A stretch of 64,000 nucleotides of DNA from an uncultured Muribaculum sp. (GCA_910587665.1 CAJUMZ010000003.1:124001-188000); one strand, 5' to 3'; counted from the stretch's first letter, positions 38,557-48,907 are shown. Notes: generated from the letters alone by a model not told the origin. Made by a program: numbers and translations.

Positions 38557-40035
38557 TCAGTTGGCAAAAATAGTGAAGATGTACTCCGGATTGTGAACCG
38601 AGGTATTTACAAGACCATTGTAAATGCAGCTGACAAGACCTACAAGGATGATACCTGCCACACAGATCCACATGCCCACACGGTCAGACACCGATGAGGT
38701 GAAAGGAGCGACAGCACACTCTTCCTGATTGTTGATAAACATTGCCTTTACAACAAGGAGATAGTAGTAAAGCGATATGATTGTGTTGATCAACGCTATC
38801 AATACAAGGATGTAGAGAGCCACCGAACCTGAAGCGACCGCGGTAGAGAAGATGAAGAACTTGCTGAAGAATCCCGCAAACGGAGGAATACCCGCGAGGG
38901 AGAACATAGCAAGCATCATCGTGAACGCAAGCTTGGGATTGGTAGAGTACAGATTATTGTAGGAATCCATATCCACACGGCCTGTCTTGCTTTCGATCGA
39001 CTGGATAACGCCGAAAGCGGCAAGGTTGGAGAATATGTATACCAGAATGTAGAAGATCAAAGAGCCGAGACCCTGCGCACTGCCTGCAATCACGCCAAGC
39101 ATGATATATCCTGCCTGCGAGATTGACGAGAAAGCAAGGAATCGTTTCAGATTCTTCTGACGCAGGGCGAAGAGGTTACCGACCGTGATTGTAAGGATTA
39201 TGAGCGCATAAAGCATCCATTCCCAGATATGATGATAGAACGGACCGAACACCTGCACCATTATTACAAAGAACGCAAATGCCGCAGCACCCTTCGAGAT
39301 AACCGACAGATAAGAAGTGATGGCTGTCGGGGCGCCCTGATATACATCGGCAGTCCAAAGATGGAAAGGCACGAGAGAAAGCTTGAAGCCCATGCCGGCG
39401 ATAACAAACGCCACTGCAACCACAAGCATCGCACCGCCATCAATTATTGAAGCGGCGATATCGTTGAAATAAAGAGTACCAGCAAGCGCATAAACGAAGC
39501 TCAGACCCATCATGAAGATCGCCGATGAAAATACTGCGGTAAGCATGTATTTTACGGCAGCCTCATGGCTCTCATAGCGGTTTTTGTCAAATGCCACAAG
39601 TGCTGCAAGAGGAAGCGACGCTGTTTCAAGACCGATGATGAAGAGCAGGAAGTGACGGGCGGAGATCATCAGATACATGCCGAAGAGAGTGATCAGCAAG
39701 AGTTCATAGAACTCACCGCGGCGCACACGCATAAACTCGCTGTGAGCCCATCCCTTTGCCTGGATCAGCACGATCAGGACACCGATGTTGAGTACATTCT
39801 TTATCGCCGTCATTGTAGGCGAGGTGACATACATGCCGCCAAACGCACTCGCCACAGCCTTGTCGCAGGGAGCGACAAACCCGGCGAGGGTAAGGAGGCC
39901 GAACAATACTATCGTAAACATGGAAAGTCCGCGGGGGGCTTCCTTTGAGCTGAATGTATCAAACAGGAAGACAAATAAGATCAGGACCAACAATCCTATT
40001 TCCTGATACATGACCAAAAATTGTGAATAATCCAT
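38557..40035 (-). CDS. nuoN: NADH-quinone oxidoreductase subunit N
   Basis: Antiporter-like membrane subunit of complex I, 492 residues, about 14 hydrophobic helices. Key charged residues lie in segments such as LFIIGLETASLPLAALVA (Glu) and LSLVPFHLWTADVYQGAPT (His/Asp), and the proton-path region KGAAAFAFFVIMVQ has the helix-7-type Lys. It is the last gene of the energy operon, 10 bases after nuoM, and a terminator follows. Confidence 0.96.
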   Translation of the reverse strand: MDYSQFLVMYQEIGLLVLILFVFLFDTFSSKEAPRGLSMFTIVLFGLLTLAGFVAPCDKAVASAFGGMYVTSPTMTAIKNVLNIGVLIVLIQAKGWAHSEFMRVRRGEFYELLLITLFGMYLMISARHFLLFIIGLETASLPLAALVAFDKNRYESHEAAVKYMLTAVFSSAIFMMGLSFVYALAGTLYFNDIAASIIDGGAMLVVAVAFVIAGMGFKLSLVPFHLWTADVYQGAPTAITSYLSVISKGAAAFAFFVIMVQVFGPFYHHIWEWMLYALIILTITVGNLFALRQKNLKRFLAFSSISQAGYIMLGVIAGSAQGLGSLIFYILVYIFSNLAAFGVIQSIESKTGRVDMDSYNNLYSTNPKLAFTMMLAMFSLAGIPPFAGFFSKFFIFSTAVASGSVALYILVLIALINTIISLYYYLLVVKAMFINNQEECAVAPFTSSVSDRVGMWICVAGIILVGLVSCIYNGLVNTSVHNPEYIFTIFAN

Positions 40036-40045
40036 ATCTTATATC

Positions 40046-41551
40046 TTATTTAGTCAATACTTCAATGATGGGGAGGAACGAATCGTGAATCATGTCATTG
40101 ATCCAGTTGGGGAAACAACCGATACCGGCAACGCAGACAATCAGCGTAACGGTAGAAAGGCGCTCCCACCACTTGGCGTCGGTCAGCGTCAGATGATGCT
40201 CATCGTATACCGGACCGAGCAAAAGCTTGCCTACCACACGGAGAATATACACGGCTGTAATCACAATCGAGCAACATGCAGCGATGGTGAACACGCGATG
40301 GAACATGTCGGCATGCTGGAACGATCCAACGAAAATAGTCATCTCTGCAACGAATCCGCTAAGACCGGGAAGACCGAGCGACGCCATACCGGCTATCACG
40401 TAGCACACGGCAAGGAAGGGCATGATTTTCATCAAGCCACCCATAAGGCGGATGTCACGCGTGTGGGTACGACCGTAAATCATACCGATAAGCGCAAAGA
40501 AGAGAGCCGTCATAAGACCGTGGGAAAGCATCTGCATCACCGCACCGGTCATCGCCGTCGTGTTGAGCATCAGGATTGCGAAAAGTACAAGACCGCAGTG
40601 ACTCACGGAAGAGTAAGCGTTGATATACTTGAGGTCGTTTTGAACGCATGCGCTGAACGCACCGTAGACCACGGAAATACCGGTAAGAATAAGGAATATC
40701 CATGCAAGCTCATTTGCCGCAAAAGGCATCAGGTAGATAGCCACGCGGAAGCAACCGTAACCACCAAGCTTCATAAGCACACCGGCGTGAAGCATTGACA
40801 CGGCGGTAGGTGCGGAAGCATGACCGTCGGGACTCCATGTGTGGAAGGGGAACATCGCGCCAAGCACACCGAAACCGACAAAAGTGATCGGGAAGAGGAA
40901 ATACTGCCAGTTATGGTCAATGGCGTCATTTGCCGAGATTTCAAGAAGGTTCATGGTAAGCTGTCCACCCTCGGGAGCCGAGTGGTAGTAGATACCGAGT
41001 ATGCCGAGAAGCAGGAATGCCGAGCCACCCATAAGCATAAGGGTAAGCTTCATAGCGGAATATTCCTTTCTTCCGGTGCCCCACAATCCGATGAGAAGAT
41101 ACATCGGGATAAGGGCGACCTCGTAGAACATGAACATCGTGAAAAGGTCAATCGAGATAAAGAATCCGAACACACCTGTCGACAGCAATATCAACCAAAG
41201 GAAGAAATCCTTGGGCAGCGGATCGATCTTCCAGGAAGCGAATGTACCGGCAAAGACAATTATCGCCGACAAGAGGAGCATCGCCACCGAAATACCGTCA
41301 ACGCCGACAGCAAGATGAATGTTAAGCGGCTCAAACCACATCCATGAGTCGGTGTAGAGCATCACTGCATCAGCACCGGCAGCGCGGAGATGGAGAAAAT
41401 CTATTACAAGGTAGACCGCAAGTGCTACCAGGGCAGTCGATCCTACTACGGCAACGGTGCGTATCTGGTTCATGTTCCTGCAAAGGAACAGCATGCCGAG
41501 CATCACCAGAGGGATGACCACAAAATATATCAGAATATTTGAAAATATCAT
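40046..41551 (-). CDS. nuoM: NADH-quinone oxidoreductase subunit M
   Basis: Antiporter-like membrane subunit of complex I, 501 residues with about 14 hydrophobic helices. Conserved charged motifs include LFTMFMFYEVALIPMYLLIG (Glu) and FPFHTWSPDGHASAPTAVSM. YINAYSSVSHCGLVLFA marks a later conserved helix. It follows nuoL by 30 bases and precedes nuoN by 10. Confidence 0.96.
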   Translation of the reverse strand: MIFSNILIYFVVIPLVMLGMLFLCRNMNQIRTVAVVGSTALVALAVYLVIDFLHLRAAGADAVMLYTDSWMWFEPLNIHLAVGVDGISVAMLLLSAIIVFAGTFASWKIDPLPKDFFLWLILLSTGVFGFFISIDLFTMFMFYEVALIPMYLLIGLWGTGRKEYSAMKLTLMLMGGSAFLLLGILGIYYHSAPEGGQLTMNLLEISANDAIDHNWQYFLFPITFVGFGVLGAMFPFHTWSPDGHASAPTAVSMLHAGVLMKLGGYGCFRVAIYLMPFAANELAWIFLILTGISVVYGAFSACVQNDLKYINAYSSVSHCGLVLFAILMLNTTAMTGAVMQMLSHGLMTALFFALIGMIYGRTHTRDIRLMGGLMKIMPFLAVCYVIAGMASLGLPGLSGFVAEMTIFVGSFQHADMFHRVFTIAACCSIVITAVYILRVVGKLLLGPVYDEHHLTLTDAKWWERLSTVTLIVCVAGIGCFPNWINDMIHDSFLPIIEVLTK

Positions 41552-41581
41552 AATTACTATATTTGAGTTGCACCAGTTAAT

Positions 41582-43609
41582 TTACAATAGGCAGAGCCAT
41601 ACGATTGTTGCCATGAGGAGCGCGCCGACAAGGTAAACCCAAACGTAGGTCTGGACATTGCCTGACTGGAAACCGCGTATCGAAACCGACAGACGCTGTG
41701 TAACCTTTGCAAACATGTCCATTGTTCCGTCGATGATGTGACGGTCAAACCATGCGATAGGCTTGCATATCTTGTCGAAGATGATATTCTTGGTGATAAA
41801 CATGTAAAGCTCATCGAAATAGAATCGGTGGTGAGCCCATGTCCACAGAGCGGGAAGCGCGTTCCGGAACTTCGCGGGGAGCGGATTCTCCTTGCGGTAC
41901 ATGACAGTGGCGATCACTATAGCAATAATTGCCACGGCAAGCGACACGGCAGCAACAGTCCAGTCGAGATGCTCCAGATTGGTGAAGAATGACACATGGT
42001 CAAACATCGGGTGACCGTTCCATGTAACGAGATTTCCAAAAGGCACAAATCCGGCAACACAAGAAATGGTAGCAAGTATCACAAGCGGAAGGGTCATTGT
42101 CCAAGGCTGATCATGGGGAGCGTGGTGACCCTCATGCACCTTATGTTCCTTCCACCAGAATATCAGGTAATACAGACGGAACATATAGAATGCGGTCAGA
42201 CCGGCAACCGCCGACATCCACACATACCACAACGTAGAATTGCCGAAGCATGCAGTCAATATCTCATCCTTTGAGAAGAATCCGGCAAACGGGATAATTC
42301 CGGCGATGGCAAGACAGCCGATAAGGAATGTAATATGAGTAACAGGCATATACTTGCGAAGACCGTGCATGGCAGTGTAATCGTTGGATCCGATAGCATG
42401 GATCAACGCACCGGCACAGAGGAAGAGCAACGCCTTGAACATGGCATGAGTGAACAGGTGGAACATTCCGGCCATGTATCCGATGCCGTGATGGAACTCG
42501 GGGCGAGCGACACCCAGCGACACCATCATGAACGCAATCTGGGATATAGTCGAGAATGCAAGCACACGCTTGATATCAATCTGCGTACATGCCACCACCG
42601 CAGCATAGAGGGCGGTGACCGCACCTACCACAGTGACAATCTCAAGAGAGCGTATCTCCATCAGATAGAGTGGGAACAGACGAGCCACAAGGTAAACACC
42701 GGCAACCACCATGGTAGCCGCGTGGATCAACGCCGACACGGGAGTCGGGCCTTCCATAGCATCGGGGAGCCAGATATGGAGCGGCATCATAGCCGATTTA
42801 CCCATACCACCCATGAAGATGAGCACGAGAGCCCAAGTCATCACGGATGCACCCATGAAGAGCGGAGTGGCACTGTTGGCAAATATGCTCTTGACACCGG
42901 CTGCAGTAGCCTCGTTGACCTGGAACACATTGGCAAGCCCGTCAACCGGAGCGGAAGTCAGTTCGGTGAAATTAAATGTGCCGGTATAATATGATAGCAC
43001 AAGAATACCGATAAGGAATCCAAGGTCGGCGAAACGTGTAACGATAAACGCTTTCTTAGAAGCGAGCACCGCAGACGGCTTGGTGTAGTAGAATCCGATC
43101 AAAAGGAATGAAGATGCACCCACAAGCTCCCAGAAAATGTACATCTGGAAAATGTTTGTGGCAACTACAAGCCCGAGCATCGAGAAGCTGAACAGCGACA
43201 GGAACGCGTAAAAGCGCTGGAATCCTTTTTCAAACACACCGTGATGGTCGCGCATATACCCGAGCGAGTAGACGTGAACCATAAAGGATATGGTCGTAAT
43301 CACCACAAGCATCATCGCCGAAATCGGGTCAAGAAGGAAGCCCAGGCGTATGACAAGCTTATCGGTAAACTGAAGCCATGTAGCATTCCACAATATCGAC
43401 TGCAGACGCTCCCCCGCCGCATTTATAAACTCGGGAGAACCGCTGAAGAAATAAGTAAACGCCACAGTATAGGCGAGCACAAGAGTCGTGCCCATGCCAA
43501 GACAGCCGAGCGTACCGGCAAGCTTGTGACTCATCTTCATGCCGGTCAAGCCGAGCAGAAGGAACATGAAGAGAGGTATCGCTAAAATAAGAATTGACAT
43601 TGTTTCCAT
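41582..43609 (-). CDS. nuoL: NADH-quinone oxidoreductase subunit L
   Basis: Largest antiporter-like membrane subunit of complex I, 675 residues. MYIFWELVGASSFLLIGFYY (Glu) and PLHIWLPDAMEGPTPVSALI are the typical proton-path motifs. The C-terminal extension contains the long lateral helix region and a final membrane segment. Start is METMS at 43607-43609, or the ATG three codons later. It lies 6 bases after the nuoK stop. Confidence 0.96.
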   Translation of the reverse strand: METMSILILAIPLFMFLLLGLTGMKMSHKLAGTLGCLGMGTTLVLAYTVAFTYFFSGSPEFINAAGERLQSILWNATWLQFTDKLVIRLGFLLDPISAMMLVVITTISFMVHVYSLGYMRDHHGVFEKGFQRFYAFLSLFSFSMLGLVVATNIFQMYIFWELVGASSFLLIGFYYTKPSAVLASKKAFIVTRFADLGFLIGILVLSYYTGTFNFTELTSAPVDGLANVFQVNEATAAGVKSIFANSATPLFMGASVMTWALVLIFMGGMGKSAMMPLHIWLPDAMEGPTPVSALIHAATMVVAGVYLVARLFPLYLMEIRSLEIVTVVGAVTALYAAVVACTQIDIKRVLAFSTISQIAFMMVSLGVARPEFHHGIGYMAGMFHLFTHAMFKALLFLCAGALIHAIGSNDYTAMHGLRKYMPVTHITFLIGCLAIAGIIPFAGFFSKDEILTACFGNSTLWYVWMSAVAGLTAFYMFRLYYLIFWWKEHKVHEGHHAPHDQPWTMTLPLVILATISCVAGFVPFGNLVTWNGHPMFDHVSFFTNLEHLDWTVAAVSLAVAIIAIVIATVMYRKENPLPAKFRNALPALWTWAHHRFYFDELYMFITKNIIFDKICKPIAWFDRHIIDGTMDMFAKVTQRLSVSIRGFQSGNVQTYVWVYLVGALLMATIVWLCLL

Positions 43610-43615
43610 AGCCGC

Positions 43616-43930
43616 TTACAGTTTCATTTTATTAAGGTCGCGTATGTCAACGTTTTTCACCGCGCGGAACACATTCACGATAATCGCGATGGCAAGCGCG
43701 GTCTCAGCCGCGGCAATAGCAATCGCAAAGAGAGTGAACATCATGCCCTCAAGCTGTCCAGGGAAAAGGAAACGGTTGAACACGACAAAGTTAATATCAA
43801 CGGCATTAAGCATCAACTCAAGAGATATGAGTATCGCAATCATATTTTTACGGGTGATGAAACCGTAAACACCGCAGCAGAACATTATCATGCTGGGGAT
43901 GATATAACAGATGACAGATAATTTATCCAT
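43616..43930 (-). CDS. nuoK: NADH-quinone oxidoreductase subunit K
   Basis: Small membrane subunit of complex I, 104 residues with three helices. The proton-path glutamates are visible in ILISLELMLNAVDINFV and AAAETALAIAII. ATG 43928-43930 gives the usual length of about 100 residues; the longer in-frame extension would overlap nuoJ. It sits 7 bases after nuoJ. Confidence 0.95.
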   Translation of the reverse strand: MDKLSVICYIIPSMIMFCCGVYGFITRKNMIAILISLELMLNAVDINFVVFNRFLFPGQLEGMMFTLFAIAIAAAETALAIAIIVNVFRAVKNVDIRDLNKMKL

Positions 43931-43937
43931 GACTTGC

Positions 43938-44456
43938 CTATCGTTTACGGGCGACAACCACGCCGCCGATTATACATGCCAATAACAACACACTCACTGC
44001 TTCAAAGGGGAGAAGATACTGATACTTTTCAGTACCGAGGAGTATCTCACCAAGGTTGTTCATCGTCATCTCCATAGTGAAGGGAGCCGATACGACAGTC
44101 CAGATTTCCGGGCGACTCATAAGGGCATATCCGAGCACTACGAGTGACGCTACGGCTGCTATGGCGCCGAACACACGTCGCTTTGAAGTAAGTCTCGCAC
44201 TACTGTCACCGGGCTTGCTTGTGAGAAGAATCGAGAACACAAACAGCACGACGATACCACCGGCGTAGACAGCTATCTGCACCGCACCAAGAAACTCGTA
44301 GTCGAGCTTGAAGTAAAGACCTGCCGTGGCAAAAAGCACAAACAGCAGGTAAGTGGCGGCGCGCAAGATGCGGCGGGTGGTAACAGTAAGTATCGAGAAG
44401 ATGATAATCGCGGCAACGATTATCCCGTACATAACAATACTTCCTACTGATTCCAT
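43938..44456 (-). CDS. nuoJ: NADH-quinone oxidoreductase subunit J
   Basis: Membrane subunit of complex I, 172 residues, five hydrophobic helices. The conserved third-helix segment FLGAVQIAVYAGGIVVLFVF, which holds the pi-bulge in known structures, is present. It is placed between nuoI and nuoK as usual, 52 bases after nuoI. Confidence 0.94.
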   Translation of the reverse strand: MESVGSIVMYGIIVAAIIIFSILTVTTRRILRAATYLLFVLFATAGLYFKLDYEFLGAVQIAVYAGGIVVLFVFSILLTSKPGDSSARLTSKRRVFGAIAAVASLVVLGYALMSRPEIWTVVSAPFTMEMTMNNLGEILLGTEKYQYLLPFEAVSVLLLACIIGGVVVARKR

Positions 44457-44508
44457 ATATTAATTAGTTTTTTCTTTTTCTGATCGGTTTTGTTGCAGGA
44501 ACTGCCTG

Positions 44509-45033
44509 TCAGGCTTTACTCTCTTCCGCCGGAGCGGCAGGTTTCGGAGCCGCCGGTTTCGGTGCGGGATCGTCGGGCCGCTCAGGGAGATAGTTGAGTT
44601 GCTCCACAAGCTTCTCTCGTGTAAACACCGCCTGCTCGAAATCATTGGAAAACTCGATGGCATCCTGCGGACATGTAGTGACACACAGCTCGCAGAACGT
44701 ACAGCTGCCGAGGTCATACATGTATTTGTCAAGCTTACGCTTTTTCTTCCCGTCGGGAAGTTCCACCATCTTGGTGGTCACTGTAATAGTGCCGTTGGGA
44801 CAATTGCGCTGGCATATTCCACAAGCGATACACCTGTTGCGCCCGTCGGGTTCATAAATAAACTGCAACTTGGCACGGAAGCGCGGGGCTGCATACTGAA
44901 TCGTATCACGATGGTCGGGATACTCCTCTGTCACCTTAGGAGTGAAGAACTCCTTGCCCGTGACGCCCATGCCTTTTAGAAGGCTGACAACACCGGTGCC
45001 CAGTGATGAAAAATAATCTTTTACACTGCCCAT
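44509..45033 (-). CDS. nuoI: NADH-quinone oxidoreductase subunit I
   Basis: Ferredoxin-like subunit of complex I that carries two [4Fe-4S] clusters between the peripheral arm and the quinone site. Cys68, 71, 74, 78 and Cys111, 114, 117, 121 form the two CxxCxxCxxxCP motifs in 174 residues. The last 20 or so residues are a low-complexity Pro/Ala/Lys tail, not needed for cluster binding. It is separated from nuoH by the eight ATP synthase genes; atpG ends 51 bases upstream. Confidence 0.95.
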   Translation of the reverse strand: MGSVKDYFSSLGTGVVSLLKGMGVTGKEFFTPKVTEEYPDHRDTIQYAAPRFRAKLQFIYEPDGRNRCIACGICQRNCPNGTITVTTKMVELPDGKKKRKLDKYMYDLGSCTFCELCVTTCPQDAIEFSNDFEQAVFTREKLVEQLNYLPERPDDPAPKPAAPKPAAPAEESKA

Positions 45034-45084
45034 AGTGGATGATTGGTCTTTCTTAATATGTTTTTATTCATTGTTTATAGTCAC

Positions 45085-45966
45085 TTACCTCACCTGACCG
45101 CCCAATATGTCGAGAAGCTCGCTCGTGATGGCCTGTTGACGGAGCTTGTTGTATTCAAGCTGAAGCTCTTCGAGAAGTTTCTTGGCATTGTCGTTGGCGC
45201 TCTGCATCGCCATTACGCGGGCCGCCTGCTCCGAAGCCTGGTTTTCGGTGAACGTCTCCTGCATCACAGACAGCACAAACAACGGGAGCACTGAATTGAA
45301 GATCGTGTTAGGATCGGGTTCAAATATGTAGGGGCGACACTGCACGGTGATATCATTACCGCTCAGCGTCTCCTGCACTACAGGTAAGAGCTGTTCGGAA
45401 CGCAGTATCTGTCGACTTACGCTCTTATAGCTCATATAGATTATCTCCACAGCGTCAACGATGCCGTCAAGATATTTCTGCTGAAGGTCGAAAGTAAATT
45501 CCTTTACTTCCTTTCCGGTGCTCTTTGAATGTACACCGGCAGGCGACTCGACGCGGATATGGGCTCCGGAGAGCTTGCTCACAGCCTTATACATCTTGGC
45601 GCCTATGGGATATAACGTGAAGTCGACCGCATCGCCATAACGCTGACGACACTTCTCAATCTCCACAAGCAATCCCTTGAATATATTGATGTTGTAGGCA
45701 CCACAAAGACCGTCGTCAGAACCAAACACGACAAGACCTATGCGCTTCACTTCGCGATTCTCAATCAGAGGCGACGAAAACTCGGCATCTGCCGACAGCA
45801 GATTGCCGATTATGGTCTGAATCTGCCCTCTGAAGGGCAACAGGCGCTTCAACGCCTGCTCGGCCTTGTGCATCTTTGCCGAAGATATCATCTTCATAGC
45901 ACCGGTTATCTTCTCAGAAGAACGAACCGAGCCGATTCTACCTTTTAACTCGCGTAATGTTGCCAT
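45085..45966 (-). CDS. atpG: ATP synthase gamma subunit
   Basis: Central rotor shaft of F1, 293 residues. The N-terminal MATLRELKGRIGSVRSSEKI and C-terminal ASEQAARVMAMQSANDNAKK helices are the family signature that forms the coiled coil inside the alpha/beta ring. It is the last atp gene, 13 bases after atpA. nuoI follows after 51 bases with no visible terminator or TAnnTTTG box. Confidence 0.96.
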   Translation of the reverse strand: MATLRELKGRIGSVRSSEKITGAMKMISSAKMHKAEQALKRLLPFRGQIQTIIGNLLSADAEFSSPLIENREVKRIGLVVFGSDDGLCGAYNINIFKGLLVEIEKCRQRYGDAVDFTLYPIGAKMYKAVSKLSGAHIRVESPAGVHSKSTGKEVKEFTFDLQQKYLDGIVDAVEIIYMSYKSVSRQILRSEQLLPVVQETLSGNDITVQCRPYIFEPDPNTIFNSVLPLFVLSVMQETFTENQASEQAARVMAMQSANDNAKKLLEELQLEYNKLRQQAITSELLDILGGQVR

Positions 45967-45979
45967 CTCTCAATATGAT

Positions 45980-47554
45980 TTATTTATAACGGCTTGCAAT
46001 TTCTTTAGCACTTTCTGTCAGCTTTGCCACGACGTCATCTGTAAGCTGACCGCTCTTTATCACGTCGAGCACGTCGCCCTGATACTTGGCACGAAGCAAC
46101 TGCAAGAAAAGTTTCTCAAACTCAGCCACCTTATCGATAGGCACATTTTCAAGCAATCCCTTGGTACCGCAGAATATCACGGCTACCTCCTCCTCTACCG
46201 CCATAGGGGTATACTGAGGCTGGATAAGGAGCCGCTCATTCTTGCGACCTTTGTCGATCACTCGCGCGGTCACAGGGTCGATATCGCCACCAAACTTGGT
46301 AAACGACTCAAGCTCACGGAACTGCGCCTGATCAATCTTCAAAGTACCTGCGACTTTCTTCATTGACTTTATCTGGGCGTTACCACCTACACGTGACACA
46401 GATATACCCACGTTGATCGCAGGGCGAATACCACGGTTGAAAAGCGCGGTCTCCAAGAAGATCTGACCGTCGGTGATAGAAATCACGTTGGTAGGGATAT
46501 AAGCCGACACGTCACCGGCCTGGGTCTCGATAATAGGAAGTGCGGTAAGAGAACCGCCGCCTTTCACCTTGTCCTTGAGGACAGCGGGAAGGTCATTCAT
46601 AGAAGCGGCAACCTCCTGATTGTCGATAATCTTTGCGGCGCGCTCAAGCAGACGCGAATGCAGGTAGAAAATATCACCGGGATAAGCCTCACGACCGGAA
46701 GGGCGCTTAAGGATAAGGGAGATCTCACGGTAGGACACCGCCTGCTTCGAAAGGTCATCATACACGATAAGCGCGTCACGACCGGTGTCGCGGAAATACT
46801 CGCCGATGGCAACGCCTGCGAAAGGTGAGTAATAACGCATTGCTGCGGAATCAGAGGCGTTGGCTGCGACAACAACCGTATAGGGAAGCGCACCGTTTTC
46901 ACGGAGTGTCTGCACGATGGCGGCTACCGATGAGGCTTTCTGCCCTATTGCCACATATATACAATATACGGGCTTGCCATCCTCGTAATTCTTACGCTGG
47001 TTGATGATGGTGTCGATCGCGATTGCCGTCTTACCGATCTGACGGTCGCCGATTATAAGCTCGCGCTGTCCGCGACCTATAGGCACCATTGAGTCGACAG
47101 CCTTGATACCGGTCTGTAGCGGCTGCTTCACGGGCTGGCGGAATATGACTCCGGGTGCCTTGCGTTCAAGAGGCATGTGGTAAAGCTCTCCCGAAATCGG
47201 GCCGGCACCGTCGATAGGTTCACCCAACACATTGATTACACGGCCCAAGAGACCTTCGCCCGCCGGGATTGAGGCAATCTCACCGGTACGGCGCACGGTC
47301 ATATTTTCGGTCACGCGGTCAATGTTGTTAAGCAAAATCACTCCGACATTGCTCTCCTCCAAGTTCATGGCAACACCCTTGACACCATTTTCAAACTCTA
47401 CAAGCTCATTGGCACGCACTTTTTCAAGTCCATAGACATGGGCGACGCCGTCGCCAACCTCCAGGACAGTACCAACCTCTTCAAACGACACCTTGTTGTT
47501 GACGTTCTCGAGTTGTTGTTTTAATACTTCCGATATTTCGCTTGGGTTAATCAT
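45980..47554 (-). CDS. atpA: ATP synthase alpha subunit
   Basis: Non-catalytic nucleotide-binding subunit of F1, 524 residues. The Walker A sequence is GDRQIGKT, with the preceding PIGRGQRELIIG. The alpha-type ALIVYDDLSKQAVSYREISL and VGGNAQIKSMKKVAG segments are also present. It lies 6 bases after atpH and 13 before atpG. Confidence 0.97.
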   Translation of the reverse strand: MINPSEISEVLKQQLENVNNKVSFEEVGTVLEVGDGVAHVYGLEKVRANELVEFENGVKGVAMNLEESNVGVILLNNIDRVTENMTVRRTGEIASIPAGEGLLGRVINVLGEPIDGAGPISGELYHMPLERKAPGVIFRQPVKQPLQTGIKAVDSMVPIGRGQRELIIGDRQIGKTAIAIDTIINQRKNYEDGKPVYCIYVAIGQKASSVAAIVQTLRENGALPYTVVVAANASDSAAMRYYSPFAGVAIGEYFRDTGRDALIVYDDLSKQAVSYREISLILKRPSGREAYPGDIFYLHSRLLERAAKIIDNQEVAASMNDLPAVLKDKVKGGGSLTALPIIETQAGDVSAYIPTNVISITDGQIFLETALFNRGIRPAINVGISVSRVGGNAQIKSMKKVAGTLKIDQAQFRELESFTKFGGDIDPVTARVIDKGRKNERLLIQPQYTPMAVEEEVAVIFCGTKGLLENVPIDKVAEFEKLFLQLLRAKYQGDVLDVIKSGQLTDDVVAKLTESAKEIASRYK

Positions 47555-47560
47555 TCTGTG

Positions 47561-48109
47561 TTAGTTGCTTAAAAGTTTAAGACGCAATTGCTTTAATTCA
47601 TTGTTGACCGAAGCGTCAAGACGCTCCGAGTTGATATCGATGACGAAGCCGCCAATGAGCGACGGGTCAACAATTCTGGAAAATTCCATAGACGCACCGT
47701 CAAGGTGTCGCTCCACAAGGTCATGAAGCCGCTTTATCTCCTCTTCGGGAAGCTCGGCAGCGGTCGTGAGCCTTACAAGATAGATATTGTTGGCCTCGCG
47801 ATATATGTCAAGATAAGCCAAGGCGATGTCGCGGGCAAACTCTATCCTGCGGTTATGAAGCAGCAGGCGCAGGAAATCATCGTAACAAGTATCTTTCTTC
47901 TCATCGGCATGGGCTGCAGTCATAAGCAGACGTGTCTTGTCATCAGCCGGGATATAAGGATTGGAAATGACCGCCTGGAGACGCGGTTCTGCGACAAACG
48001 ATGCCACAAGCGCCTTCATCAGATCATATACCCTGTCGGCTTCGCCCTTTTCGGAGGCAAACTTAAACAGAGCCTTAGCGTAACGATTCGGAATAAGACC
48101 TTGATTCAT
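47561..48109 (-). CDS. atpH: ATP synthase delta subunit
   Basis: Peripheral-stalk subunit (OSCP type) that links F1 to the b subunit, 182 residues. The N-terminal helical domain opens with NRYAKALFKFASEKG. The C-terminal part holds VDPSLIGGFVIDINSERLD, the usual delta-subunit signature. It lies 6 bases after atpF and is followed by atpA. Confidence 0.95.
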   Translation of the reverse strand: MNQGLIPNRYAKALFKFASEKGEADRVYDLMKALVASFVAEPRLQAVISNPYIPADDKTRLLMTAAHADEKKDTCYDDFLRLLLHNRRIEFARDIALAYLDIYREANNIYLVRLTTAAELPEEEIKRLHDLVERHLDGASMEFSRIVDPSLIGGFVIDINSERLDASVNNELKQLRLKLLSN

Positions 48110-48115
48110 TGCGTG

Positions 48116-48613
48116 CTAATTTTTATTTTCGATTTCGTCCAAAAGTGAATTTACCAATTGGGTTTGAGCCTTCTCGTCGGACATCTGCTTTCTTACCACC
48201 TTTGCGGCGATTTCGAGCGCAAACGAGCTGACTTCATCACGGAAGCGAAGCTCCGCCTCCTTGCGTGACTGCTCGATAGCCACCTTAGCGGCATCCATCT
48301 GCTTCTTTGCTTCCTTCTGAGCCTCAGAGCGTGCCTCCTCAATTATCTGAGTCTTCATGCGATCGGCTTCACGGAGCATTTCAGCTTGCTGCTTTCGAGC
48401 TTCATCAATATATTTTTCGGCCTCTTCACGGGCGTGATCAAGCTGCTCCTTGGCATTTTGAGCGTACTCCACACCCTTATCAATGAGGTCGGCACGGCTT
48501 TCTACGTTTTTCATGATTGCAGGCCACCCCCATTTCGCGAGTACCAGAAAGAGTATCGCGAAGGCAACGAACATCCAGAAAACCAAGCCAAGTTCAGGCG
48601 TGAAAAGTTCCAT
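48116..48613 (-). CDS. atpF: ATP synthase subunit b
   Basis: Peripheral-stalk membrane subunit, 165 residues. One N-terminal membrane helix (GLVFWMFVAFAILFLVLAKW) is followed by a long charged helix rich in Glu, Ala, Lys and Arg, as expected for the dimeric stalk. It lies 15 bases after atpE. No second b-like gene is present. Confidence 0.95.
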   Translation of the reverse strand: MELFTPELGLVFWMFVAFAILFLVLAKWGWPAIMKNVESRADLIDKGVEYAQNAKEQLDHAREEAEKYIDEARKQQAEMLREADRMKTQIIEEARSEAQKEAKKQMDAAKVAIEQSRKEAELRFRDEVSSFALEIAAKVVRKQMSDEKAQTQLVNSLLDEIENKN

Positions 48614-48628
48614 CAGGCAAACTTGATA

Positions 48629-48874
48629 TTAGAGGAAGAACGAAAGAAGACAAACGACTACTGCAAAGAGCGCCACACCTTCGACGAGTGCCGCAATCAC
48701 AATCATGTTACTACGGATATCACCGGTAGCCTCAGGCTGACGTGCTATTGCTTCCATTGCCGATGCGCCGATTTTACCGATACCAATACCGGCACCAATT
48801 GCTGCTATTGCTGCGCCTACACATGCACCAATGCCTAAAAGGCCGTCGATTGCTGCTAAAATCATTGCTAACAT
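48629..48874 (-). CDS. atpE: ATP synthase subunit c
   Basis: Proteolipid of the Fo rotor ring, 81 residues, two helices joined by the RQPE loop (residues 45-48). The ion-binding carboxylate is Glu65 in ALVEGVALF. The residue after it is Gly, not the Ser of sodium-binding rings, and helix 1 lacks the usual Gln, so proton use is more likely (inference). Start is ATG 48872-48874 or the ATG three codons later. Confidence 0.95.
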   Translation of the reverse strand: MLAMILAAIDGLLGIGACVGAAIAAIGAGIGIGKIGASAMEAIARQPEATGDIRSNMIVIAALVEGVALFAVVVCLLSFFL

Positions 48875-48907
48875 AATAAATTTAAGTTTAAAGAGTTTGT
48901 ATAAAAA